A stretch of 64,000 nucleotides of DNA, taken from positions 1 through 64,000 of the forward strand of contig NZ_AODE01000005.1 in NCBI RefSeq assembly GCF_000525855.1, given 5' to 3'. The notes under the pieces are model-generated. The model was not told where the DNA came from. It saw nothing but the letters and a program-made list of their open reading frames with translations, and made no database searches. The stretch is from Listeria cornellensis FSL F6-0969. GTDB lineage: Bacteria > Bacillota > Bacilli > Lactobacillales > Listeriaceae. The position numbers were made by a program, and so were the translations under genes. Shown piece after piece: positions 38,401 through 46,090 of this stretch. Every line of letters begins with the position of its first letter. Positions within the stretch are counted from its first letter, which is position 1.

Positions 38401-39206
38401 CACGACGCACCCCCTAATTTAATATGTTCCACTTGTATATCCGGAACATCGAGCCAATCTTGCGCAATATCTTGAAAAATGGAGACAGAACCAGTCGTGA
38501 AAAACCGATGATTCGCGCCAATTTCGTCATGGTCCAGCAAATCATGATAATCAAGTAAAGCGCTGACCTCACTTGCCGTTTCCTCACCAGAATTAATAAC
38601 CGCCACATCTGAGCCCATAAAATTCTCAATCAATGTTTTGAGTAGCGGATAATGTGTGCAGCCTAGAATAATCGTGTCTATTTTTGTACTTTTCAGTGGG
38701 AGTAGGGATTCCGCAACGATTTTTTTAGCAATCGCGCTTTTATACTCGCGACTTTCAACGACCGATACAAACTTCGGGCACGCAAGCGAATCCACTTCGA
38801 CACGGCGATTTAGACCTTTCAAAGCTTTGGGATACGCCATACTTTGCACCGTTCCAATTGTACCGAGGACGCCAATTCGGTTGTTTTGCGTTGCTTTCAA
38901 AGCCGCACGGGAACCCGGTTGAATAACACCAATAACTGGAATGTCTAGTTGTGCCCGAATATCTGTCAAAGCTGCCGCTGTCGCTGTATTACATGCGATA
39001 ACGAGCATTTTTATATTGCGATCTACGAGGAAATTCGTCATCTCCCACGTAAACTGATTCACTTCTTGACTGTCACGCGGTCCATACGGGCAACGTGCGG
39101 TGTCACCTAGATAATATATTTGTTCGTGGGGCAGCTGTTTCAGGACCTCTTTGACAACCGTCAGTCCACCAACGCCCGAATCAATAAAACCAATTGCTCT
39201 TTTCAC
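38400..39206 (-). CDS. racE: glutamate racemase
   Basis: A 268-residue Asp/Glu racemase with [28 protein letters not shown] (first catalytic Cys) and [10 protein letters not shown] (second catalytic Cys). It makes D-glutamate for peptidoglycan. It starts at GTG 39206 after GAGGCGAGA. It leads the minus-strand operon racE-rph-rdgB-yfcE, in the same order as in L. monocytogenes. Confidence 0.95.
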   Translation of the reverse strand: MKRAIGFIDSGVGGLTVVKEVLKQLPHEQIYYLGDTARCPYGPRDSQEVNQFTWEMTNFLVDRNIKMLVIACNTATAAALTDIRAQLDIPVIGVIQPGSRAALKATQNNRIGVLGTIGTVQSMAYPKALKGLNRRVEVDSLACPKFVSVVESREYKSAIAKKIVAESLLPLKSTKIDTIILGCTHYPLLKTLIENFMGSDVAVINSGEETASEVSALLDYHDLLDHDEIGANHRFFTTGSVSIFQDIAQDWLDVPDIQVEHIKLGGAS

Positions 39207-39376
39207 ACGTCTCGCCTCAATTTCTATATTTTCATCTTCCTATAAGTATACTACAGTTTTGGATTATACTCTCCATTTTCTTATTTTTTCACCGTTTTCG
39301 CAAGTTTTTTTGCCGATTTTATAGTTTTTTTTACGAATTTTGTAGGTTGATGTTTCTATTTTGGTGATTTTCTGGG

Positions 39377-39382
39377 TATAAT
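39377..39382 (+). promoter_or_regulatory. -10 box of the yslB-like gene
   Basis: A perfect TATAAT, 29 bases before ATG 39411, in a very AT-rich divergent interval (39207-39410) with racE on the other side. Confidence 0.6.
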
Positions 39383-39410
39383 AAGTGGAGAAGAAAGCGG
39401 GGTACTGTGA

Positions 39411-39866
39411 ATGACAGAAAATAATGAAGTTGTAAATGAAAAAATGATACCGGTTTTTGGATACGAATTAATTCGTGACACGCTATTGCCGAATGTGCTA
39501 GGTGAAGAAACGCCACACATCCTATATTGGGCAGGAAAAGAACTTGCACGCAAATATCCACTGGAAACGCTAGAGGAACTTGCTGACTTTTTCCAAAAAG
39601 CATCGTTTGGCGACTTAGAAGTGAGCAGCGAGAAAAAAGATGAAATGCATATTTTATTGCGTGGCGAAATGATTGCGCTCCGCTTGACGAATGACAGCAA
39701 CGCAACGTTCAAGCTAGAAGCCGGCTTTATTGCAGAACAAATACAGCACCAGAAGAAATTGTATTCAGAAAGCTATGAAGAAGTAGACAAACGCAAGAAA
39801 ACCGTGAAAATCATCGTGAAATGGGACCGCAAAGAGAGCGTTTCAGACGACGAAATTGTAAGTTAA
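39411..39866 (+). CDS. yslB: YslB family protein (DUF2507)
   Basis: A 151-residue protein with the DUF2507 pattern VFGYELIRDTLLPNVLGEE, ILYWAGKELARKYPLETLEEL and FKLEAGFIAEQIQ. This family has a V4R-like, small-molecule-binding-type fold and is found beside lysC/racE in Bacillus and Listeria, but its function is unknown. The C-terminal 25 residues are highly charged. It is divergent from racE. Confidence 0.88.
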   Translation: MTENNEVVNEKMIPVFGYELIRDTLLPNVLGEETPHILYWAGKELARKYPLETLEELADFFQKASFGDLEVSSEKKDEMHILLRGEMIALRLTNDSNATFKLEAGFIAEQIQHQKKLYSESYEEVDKRKKTVKIIVKWDRKESVSDDEIVS

Positions 39867-39924
39867 TACGACGACAGGTATTCTGATTTCATATAGAGTA
39901 CCTGTTTTTATGGAGGCGTGGCTG

Positions 39925-40408
39925 ATGAAAATACCGAAAACGAATGTCGGCAGAATTTTGGATCAACGGAAAATACCATACGAACTCTATCAAATCCCGT
40001 TTCAAGATAAGCATGTGGACGCGGTAACCGTCGCGCTGGATCTCGATTTACCGCCAGATAAAATCTACAAAACACTCGTGACAAAAGGCGATAAAACAGG
40101 TGTTGTGGTTGCATGCATTCCAGGAAATCAAGAACTAGATTTAAAACTACTAGCCAAGGCAAGTGAAAATAAAAAAAATGGAGATGCTACCAATGAAGGA
40201 TTTAGAAAGTGTCACAGGATACATACGTGGCGGTTGTTCACCGATTGGTATGAAGAAACTGTTTCCAACTTTTATCGCGGATGCTGCTGAATCACAAGAA
40301 AGCATCCTGATATCAGCTGGCAAGCGCGGATTTCAAGTAGGCGTGAATCCGCAAGCCTTGGCGGAAGTAGTGCCGGCACAGTTTGTAGCGATTAGTCGAG
40401 ATAGGTAG
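39925..40408 (+). CDS. ybaK: YbaK/EbsC-type Cys-tRNA(Pro) deacylase (frame shift at an A8 run)
   Basis: It starts at ATG 39925 (MKIPKTNVGRILDQ) 8 nt after GGAGG. The frame breaks in the A8 run 40171-40178; removing one A joins LLAKASENKKMEMLPMKDLE to TGYIRGGCSPIGMKK, giving 160 residues. The catalytic Lys (YKTLVTKG) and the GGCSPIG loop are the YbaK signatures. It hydrolyses mischarged Cys-tRNA(Pro) as a trans-editing factor. A terminator follows. Confidence 0.92.
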
Positions 40409-40412
40409 ACAA

Positions 40413-40446
40413 AAAAAGATCCGAATCAAGTAGACTCAGATCTTTT
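40413..40446. terminator. terminator between ybaK and tRNA-Ser
   Basis: AAAAGATC..GA/TC..GATCTTTT; can serve both the plus-strand ybaK and the minus-strand tRNA. Confidence 0.8.
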
Positions 40447-40457
40447 CGTATTAATGA

Positions 40458-40547
40458 AGGAGGAAGAGGGATTCGAACCCCCGCGCGGTCTTACCCGCCT
40501 GTCGGTTTTCAAGACCGATCCCTTCAGCCAAACTTGGGTATTCCTCC
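40458..40547 (-). tRNA. tRNA-Ser(TGA)
   Basis: Minus-strand class II tRNA: acceptor GGAGGAA/TTCCTCC, anticodon stem ATCGGT region with loop containing TGA, long variable arm (CAGGCGGGTAAGACCGCGC) and T arm GGGGG-TTCGAAT-CCCTC. It reads UCN codons. The base after the acceptor, the discriminator, is T (complement of A at 40458) where Ser tRNAs normally have G. No CCA is encoded. Confidence 0.94.
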
Positions 40548-40562
40548 ATAAGCACAAGAACT

Positions 40563-40591
40563 ATTGTATCACGATTTCTTTCGTTTGCCAA
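40563..40591 (-). promoter_or_regulatory. promoter of tRNA-Ser
   Basis: On the minus strand: TTGGCA (40591-40586), a 17-base spacer and TACAAT (40568-40563). The remaining interval to 40759 is AT-rich and shows only a possible plus-strand ribosome site. Confidence 0.8.
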
Positions 40592-40759
40592 TACCTAAAT
40601 GAAAAAAATTTGTATGAATAGTAATCGCGAGGAGATATGTTCATTTTTGTATGATAGTCGAGACATCAATGATAATATACATGACAAAAAAAATGTTGCA
40701 TCTTACTACAAATAAAAGTACAATGAAGATATGTCTTATAACCAAAAGGTGGAGCGTAA

Positions 40760-41212
40760 ATGCATGAAAAGCTGATATCTAATGAGATTACGAAACTTTT
40801 TTCAAAGGAAATTTTCCGTTTTGCTGAGTTCTGGTTTGATAATTACTACGCAACAGACATTGACGACCTCGTTTTAGAAGAACACCCTGAATTCGTGCAA
40901 CTATACCGAACGACGATTGTCAAAACCGTATCAAGCGGTTTGCGGGGCATTAGTGGCGGCGGATATTCCCAATTGGATTACTACAACCTTGGAAAAACGG
41001 AAGCGCAAAACGGACTTACAGCAGAAGATGCACTACGAAATCGCGGTTCCTTTGAAGCTGCAATGGAAGCCTTTTTATGGAAGCGTAAGAAAGAAAGCGC
41101 AATGGACGTTACGGAGCAAGAAATAAATTATTATTTGGATGAATTAACCGCATTCCACGATATTATTATGCCGGTTATTTTGCAAGGGTATAGTGATTAT
41201 GCGAAGAAATAG
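40760..41212 (+). CDS. uncharacterised helical protein, possibly RsbRD-N-like
   Basis: A 150-residue, almost entirely helical soluble protein with no recognised enzyme motif. The middle, NLGKTEAQNGLTAEDALRNRGSFEAAMEAFLW, has the spacing of the N-terminal domains of RsbR-type stressosome proteins or PucR-like sensors, in which a 'G-x-s/t-xx-e' turn joins two helices. This is a weak resemblance only. AAGGTGGAG precedes ATG 40760. It is a single gene with its own terminator. Confidence 0.6.
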   Translation: MHEKLISNEITKLFSKEIFRFAEFWFDNYYATDIDDLVLEEHPEFVQLYRTTIVKTVSSGLRGISGGGYSQLDYYNLGKTEAQNGLTAEDALRNRGSFEAAMEAFLWKRKKESAMDVTEQEINYYLDELTAFHDIIMPVILQGYSDYAKK

Positions 41213-41218
41213 AACGAT

Positions 41219-41257
41219 TAAAAGCTAGTTCCCACATAATCAGGGAGCTAGCTTTTG
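41219..41257. terminator. bidirectional terminator
   Basis: AAAAGCTAGTTCCC/GGGAGCTAGCTTTT between convergent genes. Confidence 0.88.
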
Positions 41258-41266
41258 TTAATGAAC

Positions 41267-41494
41267 TTACTTTATTTTCAGGTCTTTATATATGTACAGC
41301 ATCAAAAAGACAAAACTAATACAAAAAAAGATAATGGGAATAGGCATTAGACCAGTACCCAGTAAATTCGGATATGGATCGCCGTCAATAATTCCACCCT
41401 CAATCGCTATTTTCTTCACGAAATTAATAGCCTGTACAAAAAATAGCAAAATGAAGCCTATAATACCACTAGTGTAAAAATACTTAAAATACAT
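41267..41494 (-). CDS. small two-helix membrane protein
   Basis: A 75-residue protein with two membrane helices (about 8-25 and 49-68) joined by the loop EGGIIDGDPYPNLLGTG, and a basic C-terminus. AGGAGG lies 6 nt before ATG 41494, which supports expression. No family is recognised. It is transcribed alone toward a shared terminator. Confidence 0.6.
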   Translation of the reverse strand: MYFKYFYTSGIIGFILLFFVQAINFVKKIAIEGGIIDGDPYPNLLGTGLMPIPIIFFCISFVFLMLYIYKDLKIK

Positions 41495-41607
41495 AGTTAC
41501 CTCCTGTTTTTAATTCTTATTCAAAGAACTAATCTCATGATACCACTGAAATAAGGAAATATAAACAAAATAAAACTAGCAAGGAGAAAACCTCACCAGT
41601 CATATTG

Positions 41608-42021
41608 TTATGCATTAACCGCACTAGGATCCATATAAAGCACTTCCCACAAATGCCCATCAATATCTTGAAAACTCCAACTATACATAAAACCTTCATC
41701 CATCTTCTCATTCGACGTTGTTCCGCCTGCTGCAAGGGCTTTTTCAACAAATTGGTCAACTTCTGCGCGACTACTTACCGAAATCGACATAATTGCCTCC
41801 GTAATCATTTTCGAGTCAGCGATAGATTTCTTCGTAAAGTTTTGGAAAAATTTCTCCACGAGCAGCATCACGAACGCGCCCTCATTTATAATCATACAGG
41901 TTGCGTTTTCGTCTGTGAATTGCGGATTAAACTCAAAGTCAAGCGCCGTATAGAACGCAATCGACTTATCTAAATCCGATACTGCTAAATTAACAAAAAG
42001 CAAATTTGGTTGTTCAGCCAT
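41608..42021 (-). CDS. VOC-family (glyoxalase/bleomycin resistance-like) protein
   Basis: A 137-residue protein with two beta-alpha-beta-beta-beta units. LFVNLAVSDLDKSIAFYTALDFEF opens the first and SWSFQDIDGHLWEVLYMDP ends the second, the usual His/Glu metal-site positions. The substrate is unknown; such proteins are often annotated as lactoylglutathione lyase-like. GGAGGG precedes ATG 42021. It follows the FusB gene on the same strand by about 40 bases and may be cotranscribed. Confidence 0.83.
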   Translation of the reverse strand: MAEQPNLLFVNLAVSDLDKSIAFYTALDFEFNPQFTDENATCMIINEGAFVMLLVEKFFQNFTKKSIADSKMITEAIMSISVSSRAEVDQFVEKALAAGGTTSNEKMDEGFMYSWSFQDIDGHLWEVLYMDPSAVNA

Positions 42022-42064
42022 CTTTATACCCTCCTTTAATTTATCTTTATTAGTATACCCCGAT

Positions 42065-42707
42065 TCAGGATTTCAACTCACGAATAAAAGCATCCAGTCG
42101 GTCCGTACTTTGCACATGCGCACTACAAGCGAGGCTATCAGCGCAGATATACTGTCCGATGGCGCGGAAATTATCTGTATTTCCTTTTGCTTTAATATCC
42201 GCTTTAAACAAACCGACACGCTCATTCTGATGACAAAAAGCGCAGATGCCTTTCTTTGAGACAGGGGTAAAGCTACCTTGGACACCAGTTAATTGCCCAT
42301 CATGCTTGGCAATAATGAACTTCTTCTGAGCGCCGGTATCGTTCCACCCTAGAAATACAAGTCGTTCCATTTTCGTATCAGGCAGGGTAGGGGCCTTCAA
42401 TTTTTTTTGCTTTCGGGAACAATTTTTTCACCGTCGTATCCGTCACAACAGGGAAGGGCAACAGAAACTCCTGCAACCGCTCGTCAAAATGACCAAGCTC
42501 CTCCTCCGAATGAATATGAAAAATCTCCCCAATCAACTGTTCTTGCTCAGGTTCCAACGATTCAAAAACTGCTTGAGCCTTGTCGATACATGAGAACCGC
42601 AACGCATTTTTAACCCCTTCATCGTTCGTATTTTGCGCGCCATAAAAAGCATTCATCGCTTGCTTTAAAATAAAATGATAATTAGCATTCGTCATAAAAG
42701 CTTGCAT
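42065..42707 (-). CDS. FusB-like elongation factor G-binding protein (frame shift)
   Basis: Two open segments make one 213-residue protein once one base is removed from the T8 run 42401-42408 (joining KKLFPKAKK to LKAPTLPDTK). The N-terminal part is a helical bundle (FILKQAMNAFYGAQ, DKAQAVFESLEPEQEQLIG) and the C-terminal part a treble-clef zinc finger (ICAFCHQNE and CADSLACSAH). FusB/FusC bind EF-G and free it from fusidic acid-stalled ribosomes. Listeria relatives have the same fold. Its ribosome site lies inside the end of the tetR gene three bases upstream. Confidence 0.88.
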
Positions 42708-42710
42708 TTT

Positions 42711-43286
42711 TTACATCTCCTTCTGTGTCCCGTGGAAGAAAAATCGCTCCGTCAAAGCGACAATTTGATCTTCCAGGATACCTTCTTTTAATAAATAGTC
42801 AAAAATAGCCGGATCGAATAAATGGATAAAATACGAAATCAAAAAGGGGGTAGGATAAACAGGATCCATCAAGCGCTGTGTCTGCAGATGTTTAAACAAA
42901 ACGCCAAGCTCTCCTAATATATGCTCGAAAATACGCACAAGTTCCGTCGTTCCCGTCATATCAGGCTTATTCCGCAGCACAAAAATAAAATAAGGATTTC
43001 GGATAATCATCCGAATTAATGTTTTCAATTTCATCAAACTATCATCCACGTTAATCATCGTTTCCCGCATCATCTGCAAAAAATTCTGCGCATTGCGTTC
43101 CATGATACGCGCGATAATCGCATCTTTATTTGAAAAATGATTGTACAGCGTTCCTTTTGAAATTCCAACAGCAAGTGCGAGTTCATCCATATTCAGTTGG
43201 CTGTCCGCCGTTTGAAATAACATATTTTCCGCCTGCGCTAGTATAAGTTGTTCTCGGTCGTACTTTTGCTGTTCCTTCCAATTCAT
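42711..43286 (-). CDS. TetR-family regulator
   Basis: A 191-residue regulator with an N-terminal helix-turn-helix (MDELALAVGISKGTLYNHFSNKDAI) and a helical ligand-binding domain. The stop codon is three bases from the FusB start, so the two form one operon and the regulator probably controls FusB as well as itself. A repeated AGTCA palindrome 25-50 bases upstream (43310-43333) is a candidate operator. The inducing ligand is unknown. Confidence 0.88.
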   Translation of the reverse strand: MNWKEQQKYDREQLILAQAENMLFQTADSQLNMDELALAVGISKGTLYNHFSNKDAIIARIMERNAQNFLQMMRETMINVDDSLMKLKTLIRMIIRNPYFIFVLRNKPDMTGTTELVRIFEHILGELGVLFKHLQTQRLMDPVYPTPFLISYFIHLFDPAIFDYLLKEGILEDQIVALTERFFFHGTQKEM

Positions 43287-43309
43287 TTAGAGGCCACCTT
43301 CATACATCG

Positions 43310-43333
43310 AGTCATATTTTGACTTCGGAGTCA
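43310..43333. promoter_or_regulatory. candidate TetR operator (AGTCA repeats)
   Basis: AGTCA (43310-43314), TGACT (43320-43324) and AGTCA (43329-43333) form two overlapping palindromes, AGTCA-N5-TGACT and TGACT-N4-AGTCA, between the tetR gene and azlC. The site lies next to the tetR start, where a self-repressor would bind. Confidence 0.55.
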
Positions 43334-43438
43334 TTTTTTAATACAGTATAGAACCAAATCGGAGAAATGTCAAGAAGCTCTAGTCACAAGCGCCAAAATT
43401 TGATAGGATAGTAGAAAAAGAAAAAGGGGGCGTGACAA

Positions 43439-44143
43439 ATGTCAAATCAAACGGGGAATCTCACCTTCCAGCAAGGCGTGAAGGATTGCATTCCAACATT
43501 ATTAGGCTACATAAGTATTGGTATAGCGGCAGGTGTTGCTGGCATTGCGGCGAATTTGAGCATTTTAGAAGTTACCTTATTGGCGATTTTTGTCTATGCA
43601 GGCGCCGCACAATTCATTATTTGCGCCATGTTATTAACGAACAGCACCACATTAGCCATCATTATCACGACATTTATCGTCAACTTTAGACATTTTCTGT
43701 TAGGCGCAACACTAGCACCGCACTTCCAGAAAGACTCAATGCTCAAAAATATCGGAATCAGCCTCCTTGTCACAGATGAATCCTTTGGCGTGGCAGCGAT
43801 GAAACTGGCGAAAAAAGAGCCTATTTACGCGTCGTGGATGAATGGATTAAACATAACCGCGTATCTCGTCTGGATTGCCTCCTGCGCACTCGGGGCTCTC
43901 GTCGGGAAATTAATCCCTAACCCAGCGGTATTCGGTCTTGATTTTGCGCTCACAGCCATGTTTGTTGCACTATTCGTATTCCAACTACAAAGCGTACCAA
44001 AATCAAAATTGCGCCACATCGCATTTCTAATCCTATACATGCTTATTTTCATGATAGGCCTGTCCTTTATCGTCTCAACAAACGTTGCCGTCGTGCTATC
44101 CACGCTCATTGTTGCAACCATTGGGGTGGTGACCGATCGATGA
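43439..44143 (+). CDS. azlC: AzlC-family branched-chain amino acid exporter subunit
   Basis: A 234-residue membrane protein with about five to seven helices and the AzlC motifs GYISIGIAAGVAG, FVYAGAAQFI and VNFRHFLLGATLAPHF. AzlC with AzlD exports branched-chain amino acids and analogues such as 4-azaleucine. AGGGGGCGTG precedes ATG 43439. azlD overlaps its end by four bases (ATGA). Confidence 0.93.
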   Translation: MSNQTGNLTFQQGVKDCIPTLLGYISIGIAAGVAGIAANLSILEVTLLAIFVYAGAAQFIICAMLLTNSTTLAIIITTFIVNFRHFLLGATLAPHFQKDSMLKNIGISLLVTDESFGVAAMKLAKKEPIYASWMNGLNITAYLVWIASCALGALVGKLIPNPAVFGLDFALTAMFVALFVFQLQSVPKSKLRHIAFLILYMLIFMIGLSFIVSTNVAVVLSTLIVATIGVVTDR

Positions 44144-44463
44144 GCATCAGCTACGGATTTATTCTCATGCTGCTAGGTTGTTCTCTCGTAACCGCCATCC
44201 CGCGAATGCTACCGTTTCTAGTTATGCGTAACATGCAAATTTCCGAGCCCGTTCTAAAATGGCTAAGCTACATCCCGCTCTGTATTTTCAGCGCACTTAT
44301 CATGGAAAGTTTCATGACAAACGGGGCACAGGGATTTCAAGTTCACTGGCTAGAACTGGTGGCCGTCATCGCAACGCTTATTATTTCCCTAATCACGCGC
44401 AGTTTACTATGGACAGTTATTTTAGGCGTGGTCATAATGGCGCTACTTCGCCTCATTTTTTGA
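44140..44463 (+). CDS. azlD: AzlD-family branched-chain amino acid exporter subunit
   Basis: A 107-residue membrane protein with four helices; AIPRMLPFLVMRNMQI and WLSYIPLCIFSALI are typical of AzlD. It works with AzlC, whose gene it overlaps by ATGA, so translation is coupled. Confidence 0.92.
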   Translation: MSISYGFILMLLGCSLVTAIPRMLPFLVMRNMQISEPVLKWLSYIPLCIFSALIMESFMTNGAQGFQVHWLELVAVIATLIISLITRSLLWTVILGVVIMALLRLIF

Positions 44464-44492
44464 CAGTTTCTGATGTGAAATACAATAAAAAC

Positions 44493-44521
44493 TTGCATTA
44501 TTCCCAAATTCATGGTATTAT
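44493..44521 (+). promoter_or_regulatory. promoter of the tRNA-like RNA
   Basis: TTGCAT (44493-44498), an exactly 17-base spacer and TATTAT (44516-44521). It stands 30 bases after the azlD stop and about 22 bases before the tRNA-like domain. Confidence 0.75.
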
Positions 44522-44543
44522 AGATACCGTTGTTAAAATAACA

Positions 44544-44673
44544 TTATCGGTGGCGGAATAGGTAGACGCATTTAGTTGCAAAGAACTTCGAAGCAAAGCA
44601 ACATTAATAAAGTACATTTAAACAAGTTAAGATTTAAATATGAGTTTGTGTGGTGCAAATCCACACCCGATGA
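44544..44673 (+). ncRNA. tRNA-Leu-like RNA with a long insert, function unknown
   Basis: The ends fold as a class II tRNA: acceptor TTATCGG (44544-44550)/CCGATGA (44667-44673), linker TG, D arm GCG-GAATAGGTAGA-CGC (44553-44569), and T arm GTGTGG-TGCAAAT-CCACAC (44648-44666, six pairs). The T loop has G where tRNAs have T at the second position. Between the D and T arms are 78 bases instead of about 30, with a GTTGC/GCAAC hairpin and an AT-rich TTTAAA hairpin, and no acceptable anticodon arm. It has its own promoter and terminator, so it is probably transcribed. It may be a tRNA-like regulatory RNA or a decayed tRNA. Confidence 0.6.
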
Positions 44674-44678
44674 TCAAT

Positions 44679-44717
44679 AAAAAAGACTAGCGATTTCAAC
44701 CATCGCTAGTCTTTTTT
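44679..44717. terminator. terminator after the tRNA-like RNA (bidirectional)
   Basis: AAAAAAGACTAGCGAT/ATCGCTAGTCTTTTTT; it also covers the end of the convergent DUF1361 gene. Confidence 0.92.
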
Positions 44718-45339
44718 ATGAGGAAATTTCAAAAAAACAAGATAGACAATCGTTTGAATCACCATAAAACAAACAACAAAGTAACCCATCTCATACGAAA
44801 ACGCATCGATCATCTGCTGTATAGAATAAATCGGCTCTGTAAATAGGTAAACAGAATGCAACCTCGCAAAACGCCCCAAATAAATCGCGTATCCAGACAA
44901 TGCTGCAATCCCTACAAATGTCGACCAATAAACAAGGGCTCGCGTCGATTTACAACGAATCATCCACTCATCCAACATCCATTTGAGCGAAACAAACCCA
45001 GTATAGAGTCCAAAACAAACACCCACGGTCAGCGCAGTAAAACGTCCCCAAATATACGGATCACTCGAGAATACACCCGTCCCAGCGACGTTCACCCGCA
45101 AACCCTCCAAATGAAAGAAATCAGTCAACAAATACGGCGCATTCGGAAAGAACAGTAACCATAAAAAAGCAATGGGCCAAAATAGATAAGCTTTGCGCTG
45201 TTTTCCATAAACAAAGGCTGCTAATTCAAGCGGAATATAAGCCAATGAAACATTCAGAATCATAAAGTAATACCCGTCCAAAATAAACATAATATACAAT
45301 AAATACATCACAAAAAAAAGCTCTACACCATTTCATCAT
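44706..45339 (-). CDS. DUF1361 membrane protein (possible frame shift at its start)
   Basis: A roughly 210-residue protein with about six membrane helices and the DUF1361 signature LLFFPNAPYLLTDFFHLEG; function unknown. The uninterrupted frame begins at GTG 45311 without a ribosome site. Adding one T to the T8 run (A8 at 45312-45319 on the plus strand) extends it upstream through MKWCRAFFF to ATG 45336/45339, which lies behind GAGGAGG. I therefore mark the longer start. The gene ends inside the shared terminator. Confidence 0.78.
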
Positions 45340-45550
45340 ACAAAGTCATTCCTCCTCTATAATAGCATACCAATCCAAGCAGTCCAAAAACTTCAATGTA
45401 CGTGACAAAATTGTAATACTAGCATAAAAAAGAACGGTAGCAGTAAAAACCACCGTTCGCAACTATTATACCGTTAATGAAACCAAAAGGATATCTTTTT
45501 TCGAGATATCTAAAAATGGTAATTTCACGCGTGTATCTAAGCAATAAGCA

Positions 45551-45931
45551 TTATATAGAACTGGTTTTAAAGCTGTTTTTTTTGTTGTCAATCGTTCCAA
45601 TAAAGCGATGAATCTCTTGATACAGCGTCTCAGGGTGTTTCAGCGAGGCAATCTTCGCATCGATGCGATTCTGACTGACATTCACATTCGAAACTTTAAT
45701 AGCTGCATCAAAATCAGCATTAATCGATGCACGAGTTAGCTCTACCTGCGTATAGCCGTTGTCTGCCCAGTCAATCTCAAGAATATGACAATCATCTAAA
45801 ATCAAGAAATCACCAGTCCAAAGCTTGCCGTCTATTTCCACGACCATCCGCGTGTTAGCGAAAAGCTCCTTATTACCATATTTCTTCAAAACATAGTCAA
45901 ACATTTGTAAATGCGCGATATCATTTGTCAT
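45551..45931 (-). CDS. uncharacterised protein
   Basis: A 126-residue soluble protein I do not recognise. The first half is probably a beta-rich domain (TRMVVEIDGKLWTGDFLILDDCHILEIDW) and the second a helix with conserved-looking YQEIHRFIG. GAAGGAG precedes ATG 45931. The last ten residues follow a T8 run (45576-45583 on the plus strand), so the true C-terminus could be in another frame. The interval 45340-45550 shows only a weak hairpin around 45431-45458 (GAACGGT/ACCACCGTTC), which may be its terminator. Confidence 0.55.
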   Translation of the reverse strand: MTNDIAHLQMFDYVLKKYGNKELFANTRMVVEIDGKLWTGDFLILDDCHILEIDWADNGYTQVELTRASINADFDAAIKVSNVNVSQNRIDAKIASLKHPETLYQEIHRFIGTIDNKKNSFKTSSI

Positions 45932-46033
45932 GTTAACATCTCCTTCATGCCTCTATTCTAACATGTTGTGATTAGGTGAACAAGTGTTAAAAGTGCTAAA
46001 TAACGCAAAAATGACATCAGCGAGTAGCATTTT

Positions 46034-46062
46034 TGGGAATTCTAGAATGACTCATGTATAAT
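46034..46062 (+). promoter_or_regulatory. promoter of the lipase-like gene
   Basis: TTGGGA (46034-46039), a 17-base spacer and TATAAT (46057-46062). Confidence 0.75.
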
Positions 46063-46090
46063 GGAATTATATGAGAAGAGGTGGGGTACG

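Noticed and set aside
41535-41973. Open frames on both strands overlapping the minus-strand VOC gene
   Set aside because: They lie largely inside the VOC gene in other frames; the stretch 41495-41607 itself shows no gene.
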